A stretch of DNA of 20,511 bases from Polyangiaceae bacterium (lineage in GTDB: Bacteria; Myxococcota; Polyangia; Polyangiales; Polyangiaceae), in NCBI GenBank assembly GCA_025936205.1, contig JAICTU010000111.1:1-20511 (forward strand). The letters are read 5' to 3'. Each line of letters opens with the position of its first letter. Position 1 is the stretch's first letter. Made by a program: the position numbers and the translations under genes. The notes beneath the pieces are model-generated. The model saw only the letters and a list, made by a program, of their open reading frames with translations, did no database searches and was not told the DNA's origin. This document shows positions 13,832 to 20,511 of this stretch, piece by piece.

Positions 13832-16800
13832 ATGAGTACTGAAGCCAAGACTCCTTCCGCGCCCAACCACACAGAGCCGCCCGATCCGGAAATCGAAGTC
13901 TCCGTCGCCGAGCCGACGAATGGCGCGGGGCACGATGAAGACGAGACGGCCGTCGTTGCCGAAGAGGAGCGAGCCAACGCCAAGCGACCGGCGCCCGCGG
14001 CCCGCCCGCCGGCGCCCCGGCGCATGGCGCCGCCGGCACCCCGGACGCGCACCGTCGCCGGGTTGCAGCCTGCTGCCGCCCCGGCGCCGGCCGCTGCAGT
14101 GCCCGCGGTCCCGCCAGCGCCAGCGGCTCCTCCTCCTCCTCCCGTTGCTCGGGCGGTCACGCCCCAGCCGGGATCGATACCCCCGCCACGCGCCCCCGGG
14201 GCCCGCGGGTCTTCGGTCGGGGGTACCCCGCGCACTCCCGCCGCTGCCCCGGCCGTGCACCGTGCCGTGCCGCCCATGCCGCGTCGCTCCTCTCGGCCGC
14301 CTGCCGGCGCCGCGCCCGATGCGCTCGGGCGCCAGCCGGATCGCGAAGCCATGGCCCAGGCCATGCGAGCGGTGGATGAAGCCAGCATTCCGCCGCCCAG
14401 CTCGGGCGAGGAAGAGGCTCCCGAATCCAGCTCGCGTGCGGGCGTGGCCCGCGCGCTCGTGCGTGCCTGCGAGGAGGAGCTGCGCGAGGGCCCCGAGCCC
14501 CGGCGCTCGGCGCGCCTGCACTTCGAGGCGGCGCGCCTGCTGGAGGTGCCGCTCTGGGACTTTGGCGCGGCCGTCGATCACTACGAGGCCTCGCGCAAGC
14601 TGTGGCCCGATCACGTGCCGACGCTGCGCGGCCTGCGGCGCGTGCAGACCGCGCTGGGCCGCTACTCCGCGATCCCACCGCTGATCGATGCCGAGATTCG
14701 CACCACGCGCGATCCCGAGCGGCGCGCGCTGTTGTTCTACGAAAAGGGCTGCCTGCTGCGCGACTACCTCGAAGACCACCGCGGCGCTCGCGCGGCCTTC
14801 GCCGCCGCGATCGAGCTCGACCCGAGCAACCTGAGCCTGCTCAAGGCGGGGCGTCTGGCGGAGATCCAGGCGGGCGGTTGGGCCAACCTCGACAAGGACT
14901 ACGAGCTCACCGCGACGGCGCTCGCGAACGACACGCGTCTGCGCGCCGCCGTGCTGGTGGAGCGCGCGCGCCTGGTCGCGGGCAAGGTGAAGGACCTGCC
15001 GCTCGCCACGGCGCTGTACGAGGCGGCGTTCAAGGTCGACCCGGAGGTGCCGCGCGCGATCCGCGAGCTGAAGCGCCTGCTCTACGGGCAGAAGCGCTGG
15101 CTCGATCTGGTAAACCTGCTCAGCCAGGACGCCGCGCGCACGGAAGATCGCGAGTCGCAGTCGCTGCTCCTGTACCAGGCTGCGCGCATCCAGAGTGATC
15201 GCCTGGGCAATGTCGACGGCGCCATCCCGCTGCTCGAGCGGGCGCACGCGGCCTCGCCGGAAGACACGCAGATTCTCGACGAGCTGGCCCGCCACTACGA
15301 GCTGGCCGGGCACTGGGAGTCGCTCGCCAACGCGCTCGAGCAGCTGGTGGCCAAGGTCACCTCCCCGAGCGAGCGCCTGCACGGCTTGCATCGCCTGGGG
15401 CTCATCTATGGCGAGAAGCTCGGCAACGAGGAGTTCTCGATCGCGCGCCATCGCGCGGCGCTGACCATCGACGCCAGCTACGGTCCGGCGATCCAGTCGC
15501 TCGACACGCTCTATCGCCGCAGCGAGGCCTGGGAAGACCTGGTGCAGGTCTATCTTGGCGAAGCAGCGGTCGCGACCGGCGCCGCTCGCCAGGCGGACGC
15601 CTTGCTCAAGGTGGCGGAGATCGCCGAAGAGCGCCTGCATGACCCGGGGCTCGCCGCGCGCCACTACTCGGCGGTGTTGACCATCACCCCGGACTCGTCG
15701 GTGGCGTTCAAGGCGCTGGTGCGCCTGTATTGCGACGCCAAGGAGTTCTCGCGCATCGCGGAGCTCTACCGGCGGGAGATCGAGCGCGTCAACGACAGCG
15801 AGAGCAAGCGCATCTATCTGTTCAAGCTCGGGCGCCTGGAAGAAGACGACCTGGGCGTGCCCGCGCACGCCGTGGCGACGTACCGGCGCATCCTGGAGCT
15901 CGAGCCGCACAACCTCGAGGCGATCCACGCCGTGCAGCGCTCCGCCGAGCGCGCCGGGCTGTGGCCGGATCTGGCGCAGGGCCTGGAGACCGAAGCCAGC
16001 ATCACGCGCGACCCCGCGGCGCTGCTCGGGCTGTGGCACCGCATCGGCGAGGTGTACGAGCGCAAGATCCACGACCCCGCGGCCGCGCAGGTTTGGTACC
16101 GCAAGGTGCTCGAGCGCGACGACTGCCACGTGGCGACCCAGCGCAGCCTCGCGCGCATGTACAACGCGCTCGGGCGCTGGGACGAGCTGATCGAGGTCTA
16201 CAAGCTCGAGCTCAAGGTGCTGCCCAAGCCGCAAGCCAAGGCGGCGCTGCTCTATCGCATCGGTCAGCTGTGTGAGAACGCGCTCGCCAACGAGGCCGAG
16301 GCCATCAACAACTACCGCAAGGCGATCCAGTTCGACGGCACGCACTTGCCCTCGCTGCGCGCTCTGCAGATCTTGCTCGGCAAACGCGGCGACTGGAAAG
16401 AACTGGTGCGGCTGGTGCAGATGGAGGTCGGCGCGCTCGACTCGCCCGACGCCCAGGCGCGCGCCAAGTTCCGCGTCGGCGAGATCTACGAGAACCGGCT
16501 CGGCGCCGCCGATCTGGCGCTGAACGCCTACGATGAGGCGCTCGCGCTGAGCCCTCACTTCCTGCCCGCGCTGGAGGCGCGCACGCGCCTGCTCGAGCTC
16601 GCCAGCGACCACGAGAAGCTGGCGGCGGATCTGGCGCGCGAGGCGGAAGCGGCCAAGGGCCTGCGGCCCACGATCGACGCGCTGCTCGGCCGCGCGCAGG
16701 TGTTGCTCGATGATCTGAAGTCGCCGGGCCAGGCCGCGCAGGTGTACGAGAGCGTGCTGGAGCGCGACGCTGAACAGATCGGCGCGCTGCTCGCGCTGGA

Positions 16801-19366
16801 ACAGATTTACGCGGGCCTCGGCAAGTTCCCCGAGCTGGCGCGCATCTACGCGCAGCAAGCGGAAGTGTTCGAGCACCCCGGCGCGCGCGTCTCGGCGCTG
16901 CGCGAGCTCGGCCGCGTGCAGGAGACACAACGCCTGGTGGAGGGTCCCGAGGTCGCCAAGACCTACCTCTCGATCGTGCGCCTGGCGCCGACCGATCAGG
17001 AAGTGCTCACCACGCTCGAGCGCCTGGCGATCGCCCAGCAAGACTGGCACCTGGTCACGCAGGTCGACGGTCAGCTCGCGCAGTGCAGTGAAGACGCGGC
17101 CGTGGTCGCGGCGCACCAGACGCGCCTCGCCGAAGCCCTGGAGGGCAATGGCGAGCCCGGCGCGCTCGACTCCTACCGCCTCGCGCTCACGCAGGACCCC
17201 GACAGCGTCTCGGCCACACGCGGCCTGGGCCGCCTGGCCCGGCGCAGCGGCGACGCCGATCTGCTCGCCGAGTCTGCCGAATACGAGGCGCGCGTGGCGC
17301 ACAACCTCGAAGGTGCGGCGGATCTGCTGGTGATGGCCTCTGCCAAGCGCCAGGACTCTAGCTCCTCCGCGCGCGACCTGGCGCGGGCGCTCGAGATCCA
17401 CCCCGATCACGGCGAAGCCGCCACGAGCCTGGTCACGCTGCTCAGCGCCGAAGGCCAGTTCGAGCAGCTGATCCAGATCCTGACGCACTCCGCGCAGAAC
17501 GCGCTGCTGCCCGAGCGCCGCGCCGACCTGCGCATCGAGATCGCCAAGATCCAGGTGCAGGAGCTGCACGACCCGGGCGCCGCCATCGCCTCCGCGCAGC
17601 GCGCGGTGAAGGAGCGCCCGAACTACCCGCGCGGCCTGCTCACGCTCGCCAACCTGTACTCGGGCGTGCGCCAGTGGCGCGAGGCCGTGCGCTGGCTGCG
17701 TGCCGCGCTCGAAGCCAGCCCGCCGGCGGCGCTCGCCACCTGGGCGCGGCTGGAGCTCGCGCGCATCCTCACCGACAACCTGGGCGAGGCCCAGAACGCG
17801 GTCGAGCTGCTGCAGCAAGTGATCGACGAAGACAGCCACAACCGCGACGCGCTGGTGGCGCTCGTCCACGCCGAAGTGGTGCTGGGCCGGCTCGATCGCG
17901 CGGCAACGGCCGCGGGCACGCTGGTCGACGCGGCGGAGACCGACGAGCAGCGCTCCGAAGCGCACCTGCAAGTGGCCAAGCTCGAGGCGCGGCGCGGCGA
18001 CCATGACGCCGCGCTCGGCGCGTTCCAGCAAGCGGTCGCGCTCTCCGGCTTGCGCGGCACCGCCGCCAGCGAGTTCAAGAGCTACCTGATGGGCCTGGCA
18101 GCGGAGAAGGGCAGCGCCCAGTGGGAGCTGTACTCCTCGGCGCTGACCGAGTTCATCAGCTCCCAGACCATCGGGGCGCCCGGCATGGGCCCCGTGCACC
18201 TGGAGCTCGCGCGCATCCTCGGCGACCAGCTGGGCGACGTGAACGGTGCGCTGAACACGCTGCGCCAGGGCATCGCCGGCACCGAGGACAACGACCTGTT
18301 GCGGCTCGAGATGGCGCAGCGCTTGCGCGCTGCGGGCCAGCACGAGCGCGCCGCCAACGAGTACCTGCTGCTGCTCGGCCAGATGCCGCTGCAGCCCGTG
18401 TACTGGCGTGAGCTCTCACAGTCATACAAGGAGCTCAATCGTGACGAACAGTCGCGCCTGGCACTGGGCCCGCTGATCGCGTTGAACCAGGCGAGCCAGC
18501 TCGAGCAGGCCACCTACGGCATGAGGCCCCCGCGCCCCGAATCGGCGGGCGCTGGCACCTTCGAGAAGACCGCGTTCCGCGCGGTCGAGGCCCACTCGCC
18601 CGATGACGTGGCCACGACCGAGTTGCTCGCGACCCTGTCCACGGCGGCTTACAAGCTCTACCCGGCAGACCTCACTCCGTACGGCGTGAGCAGCAAAGAC
18701 CGCATCAACGCGCGCTCGGGTCACCCGCTGCGTAATTTCGCCGAGCGCGTCGCGGCCGTGTTCGGCATCGAAGAGTTTGACCTTTACGTGCACCGCGCGC
18801 CGCGCCGCCGCGTCGACATCGAGCTGACGGAGACGCCGTCGGTGATGGTGCCGCGCCAGGTGGCTTCGGTGAGCGAGTCGCTGCGCGTGTTCCTGTTCGC
18901 GCGCGTGTTCGCCAGCCTGGCGCGCAGGACCTTCGCGGCGGAAAAGCTCAACCAGCAGCAGCTCCGCCACCTGCTGGCGGGCGCGATCCGCACCGTGGAG
19001 CCGACGCACAAGGTCGACTTCATGGACACGGAAGAGATCGAAGCCGAAGCCAAGCGCGTCAACAAGGCGCTGCCCTGGCGCGGCAAGAAGCCGCTGGAAG
19101 AGGCGGTGCGCGCGTACCTCGCCAGCTCCCAGACCCCGCTCGTCGACTGGAAGTTCCGCGAACGCATCACCGCGGTGCGCGCGGCGGCACTGCTCTCCGA
19201 CGACATGGCGGGGGCCACGGCGCTGCTCATGCAGGTGCAGATGGATCTGTCGGTGGAGGAGGCGTCCGAGCCGCCGAGCGAGGAGCTCTTGGCTTCGGTG
19301 CTCGGATTCTCGGTTTCCGACACGGCGATGCAGCTGCGGAAGCGATTGAATCTGGTCTTGAAGTGA
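13832..19366 (+). CDS. Giant tetratricopeptide-repeat protein
   Basis: A 1,844-residue protein. Residues 1 to about 200 are Pro/Ala-rich and probably disordered, with an acidic patch (GHDEDETAVVAEEE, about 33-46). Residues about 205-1560 are a near-continuous TPR solenoid. Helix pairs with patterns such as 'A-x-x-x-Y-x-x-x-L-x-x-x-P-x-x-x-x-A-L-x-x-L' recur well over twenty times (ARAAFAAAIELDPSNLSLL, AINNYRKAIQFDGTHLPSL, ALNAYDEALALSPHFLPAL). Residues about 1577-1844 form a separate alpha/beta-looking C-terminal region that I cannot assign. There is no signal peptide or membrane helix, so it is a large cytoplasmic scaffold by inference. The ATG at 13832 lacks a Shine-Dalgarno and sits in an ATGA overlap with a short upstream frame. 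The next gene follows 27 bp later on the same strand. Confidence 0.93.
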   Translation: MSTEAKTPSAPNHTEPPDPEIEVSVAEPTNGAGHDEDETAVVAEEERANAKRPAPAARPPAPRRMAPPAPRTRTVAGLQPAAAPAPAAAVPAVPPAPAAPPPPPVARAVTPQPGSIPPPRAPGARGSSVGGTPRTPAAAPAVHRAVPPMPRRSSRPPAGAAPDALGRQPDREAMAQAMRAVDEASIPPPSSGEEEAPESSSRAGVARALVRACEEELREGPEPRRSARLHFEAARLLEVPLWDFGAAVDHYEASRKLWPDHVPTLRGLRRVQTALGRYSAIPPLIDAEIRTTRDPERRALLFYEKGCLLRDYLEDHRGARAAFAAAIELDPSNLSLLKAGRLAEIQAGGWANLDKDYELTATALANDTRLRAAVLVERARLVAGKVKDLPLATALYEAAFKVDPEVPRAIRELKRLLYGQKRWLDLVNLLSQDAARTEDRESQSLLLYQAARIQSDRLGNVDGAIPLLERAHAASPEDTQILDELARHYELAGHWESLANALEQLVAKVTSPSERLHGLHRLGLIYGEKLGNEEFSIARHRAALTIDASYGPAIQSLDTLYRRSEAWEDLVQVYLGEAAVATGAARQADALLKVAEIAEERLHDPGLAARHYSAVLTITPDSSVAFKALVRLYCDAKEFSRIAELYRREIERVNDSESKRIYLFKLGRLEEDDLGVPAHAVATYRRILELEPHNLEAIHAVQRSAERAGLWPDLAQGLETEASITRDPAALLGLWHRIGEVYERKIHDPAAAQVWYRKVLERDDCHVATQRSLARMYNALGRWDELIEVYKLELKVLPKPQAKAALLYRIGQLCENALANEAEAINNYRKAIQFDGTHLPSLRALQILLGKRGDWKELVRLVQMEVGALDSPDAQARAKFRVGEIYENRLGAADLALNAYDEALALSPHFLPALEARTRLLELASDHEKLAADLAREAEAAKGLRPTIDALLGRAQVLLDDLKSPGQAAQVYESVLERDAEQIGALLALEQIYAGLGKFPELARIYAQQAEVFEHPGARVSALRELGRVQETQRLVEGPEVAKTYLSIVRLAPTDQEVLTTLERLAIAQQDWHLVTQVDGQLAQCSEDAAVVAAHQTRLAEALEGNGEPGALDSYRLALTQDPDSVSATRGLGRLARRSGDADLLAESAEYEARVAHNLEGAADLLVMASAKRQDSSSSARDLARALEIHPDHGEAATSLVTLLSAEGQFEQLIQILTHSAQNALLPERRADLRIEIAKIQVQELHDPGAAIASAQRAVKERPNYPRGLLTLANLYSGVRQWREAVRWLRAALEASPPAALATWARLELARILTDNLGEAQNAVELLQQVIDEDSHNRDALVALVHAEVVLGRLDRAATAAGTLVDAAETDEQRSEAHLQVAKLEARRGDHDAALGAFQQAVALSGLRGTAASEFKSYLMGLAAEKGSAQWELYSSALTEFISSQTIGAPGMGPVHLELARILGDQLGDVNGALNTLRQGIAGTEDNDLLRLEMAQRLRAAGQHERAANEYLLLLGQMPLQPVYWRELSQSYKELNRDEQSRLALGPLIALNQASQLEQATYGMRPPRPESAGAGTFEKTAFRAVEAHSPDDVATTELLATLSTAAYKLYPADLTPYGVSSKDRINARSGHPLRNFAERVAAVFGIEEFDLYVHRAPRRRVDIELTETPSVMVPRQVASVSESLRVFLFARVFASLARRTFAAEKLNQQQLRHLLAGAIRTVEPTHKVDFMDTEEIEAEAKRVNKALPWRGKKPLEEAVRAYLASSQTPLVDWKFRERITAVRAAALLSDDMAGATALLMQVQMDLSVEEASEPPSEELLASVLGFSVSDTAMQLRKRLNLVLK

Positions 19367-19393
19367 CGCGGAGGGAGGGGCTCGCCTGCTGAG

Positions 19394-20140
19394 GTGAGCT
19401 CCTGTCGCCGCGCGATCAGAGAGCAGCGGCGGCGAGCCGTGGGACACCTGCTCCTCGATCTCTCGTTCCTGCTCGGCCTGTTGTTGGTCGGCGCTGCGGG
19501 GGTTCATGGCTTGCTTCGGCGGCGGCGCAGCTGGTTCGCGTGGGTGGCTGGAGCGTTCTTGATCGGCCCCCCACTATTCATCGGGGCGCGGACTGGCTAT
19601 CGCTACGCGTCGGGCAGTGCGCGACTGACGTGGCCCACGGAGAAGCCGCGCTATCGTGAGCTCTACAATCTCGATCCGCGCTACCGCGTGTTCGTCAAGC
19701 CGGAGTGGAGCGAGCAGCTCTGGCAGAGATGGTCTGCGGAGCTCCAGCAACATACGCTCGTGTGGGTGATCCAGCGCTTCGGCCCCATGCGCGGCAGCTA
19801 CTTGGGGCTCTACCCGGAGGGCGAGCAAGTGCGGTCTCGCTTGCTCGAGCAGCGCTACCGCACGGGCCCGACCGCGCTTGCTGGCCCCGTCGCCATGGGC
19901 GATCGGGAAATTAGCGTACCGGCGGCGTTCGTCAAACGCGCTCTGCTAGATGCGGCGGATCGCGGCGAGTTCGGAGCGGGTCCGAAGCTCGACCTGGCGC
20001 TAATGGATCCCGATTGCTTGGTGGTCGGCTACTGGAGCGGGCGCGTGTATCATGCCGAGCTCCTGGATCTTGCGGGCTTCGGTTGGTTTGCGCACTACGT
20101 CTTCTTCGAAGACGATGGGCCGCTACCTGAGCCGATTTGA
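19394..20140 (+). CDS. Two-helix membrane protein of unknown function
   Basis: A protein of up to 248 residues with two N-terminal hydrophobic segments (about 19-40, LLLDLSFLLGLLLVGAAGV, and 47-64, WFAWVAGAFLIGPPLFIG), separated by a basic loop (RRRRS). A soluble domain of about 180 residues follows, containing YNLDPRYRVFVKPEWSEQLW and a C-terminal acidic end. I recognise no family and see no catalytic motif. The GTG at 19394 lies about 18 nt after GGAGG, which is long. An in-frame GTG at 19439 (codon 16) gives MGHLLLDLSF and is an equally good start, placing the first helix at the N-terminus. It is 27 bp downstream of the TPR gene and probably co-transcribed, so it might anchor or work with that scaffold. 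Confidence 0.72.
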   Translation: MSSCRRAIREQRRRAVGHLLLDLSFLLGLLLVGAAGVHGLLRRRRSWFAWVAGAFLIGPPLFIGARTGYRYASGSARLTWPTEKPRYRELYNLDPRYRVFVKPEWSEQLWQRWSAELQQHTLVWVIQRFGPMRGSYLGLYPEGEQVRSRLLEQRYRTGPTALAGPVAMGDREISVPAAFVKRALLDAADRGEFGAGPKLDLALMDPDCLVVGYWSGRVYHAELLDLAGFGWFAHYVFFEDDGPLPEPI

Positions 20141-20213
20141 GCTCGCACGACTGCAACCGCGCACGATGGTTATTCCTGGCGCAGATTCGCGCTACTACAC
20201 GATGGGAGCGCTG

Positions 20214-20511
20214 ATGACCGAGATCTTGGTGGGTACCGCGTCCTGGACGGACAAGACGCTGCTCGACTGTGGCCGCTTCTATCCCGCTGACGCGAAGACG
20301 CCGGAGGCCCGGCTGAAGTACTACGCGAGCCAGTTTCAACTGGTCGAAGTGGACAGCAGCTACTACGCGCTGCCGGCGAGCAAGACGGCGCAGCTCTGGG
20401 CGGAACGCACGCCGCCGGGCTTCGTCTTCAACGTCAAAGCGTTTCGCCTGTTCACGGGCCACCCCGCCGCGCCGAAAGCCTTACCCGGCGATCTGCGCAA
20501 GGCGATCGGCA
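20214..20511 (+). CDS. DUF72 (YecE-like) protein, N-terminal 99 residues (runs off the right edge)
   Basis: The frame from the ATG at 20214 is open to the window end and shows the typical DUF72 start: ILVGTASWTDKTLL, then FYP, RLKYYASQFQLVEVDSSYYA, WAERTPPGFVFNVKAFRLFTGH. The family has a TIM-barrel fold; its biochemical role is not established. GGGAG at 20204-20208, 5 nt before the ATG, supports this start. In-frame ATGs at 20166 and 20202 would add 16 or 4 residues. It is 73 bp after the membrane protein gene on the same strand. The C-terminal part is outside the window. Confidence 0.93.
   Translation, partial: MTEILVGTASWTDKTLLDCGRFYPADAKTPEARLKYYASQFQLVEVDSSYYALPASKTAQLWAERTPPGFVFNVKAFRLFTGHPAAPKALPGDLRKAIG

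Noticed and set aside
13661..18343. A 1,560-codon open frame on the minus strand, antisense to the TPR gene
   Set aside because: It mirrors the codon structure of a GC-rich gene. Its translation is Arg/Leu/Gln/Val-rich with no domain pattern, whereas the plus frame is a clear TPR protein.

Overview
The window is a very GC-rich stretch of bacterial chromosome, with strong G/C preference at third codon positions. It reads like a myxobacterium or close relative. The grounds are a giant TPR protein, a PEGA-repeat membrane protein with a long Pro/Ala-rich cytoplasmic arm, several single-pass proline-rich proteins and a candidate sigma-54 promoter. This is inference from gene style; no rRNA or marker alignment was possible. 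Most content is chromosomal housekeeping genes plus lineage-specific proteins. I see no insertion sequence, phage, integron, CRISPR array, tRNA or rRNA.

Layout. 1-392 (-): start of an aldo/keto reductase running off the left edge. 599-3507 (+): a proline-rich single-pass membrane protein, an alpha/beta-hydrolase esterase, a stand-alone CheY-like receiver and a VOC (glyoxalase-fold) protein. 3508-3759: an intergenic stretch with a good sigma-54 promoter match, followed by about 105 nt able to fold into nested hairpins and a strong 3' stem-loop. This is the best candidate for an undescribed element, a possible small RNA. 3760-6779 (-): a lipoprotein, serS and a short protoporphyrinogen-oxidase-like gene, spaced 51 and 29 bp apart. 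6883-7047 (+): a 54-codon small gene, convergent with 7080-9074 (-), a PEGA-repeat protein; a perfect hairpin separates them. 9338-13420 (-): a tight operon in the order pyrC-like, carA, rimO. carA starts 1 nt after the pyrC stop, and rimO overlaps carA by 4 nt. 13421-13831: a long leader with several hairpins. 13832-19366 (+): a 1,844-residue TPR protein, followed 27 bp later by a two-helix membrane protein. 20214-20511 (+): start of a DUF72 (YecE-like) gene running off the right edge.

How the genes work together. The pyr operon joins the small subunit of carbamoyl-phosphate synthetase with a dihydroorotase homologue that has lost most of its metal and substrate ligands. That pattern suggests a structural partner of aspartate transcarbamoylase rather than an enzyme. 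rimO (ribosomal protein S12 methylthiolation) is translationally coupled behind carA. serS and the haem gene probably share a transcript with the upstream lipoprotein. The TPR and PEGA proteins look like scaffold or envelope proteins of unknown role.

Two kinds of short repeat cut across unrelated genes. In-phase 15-bp tandem repeats occur inside rimO and inside the proline-rich gene, and continue just past the latter's stop. A 20-bp GC-rich element occurs in both rimO and the PEGA gene, 19/20 identical but in different reading frames.
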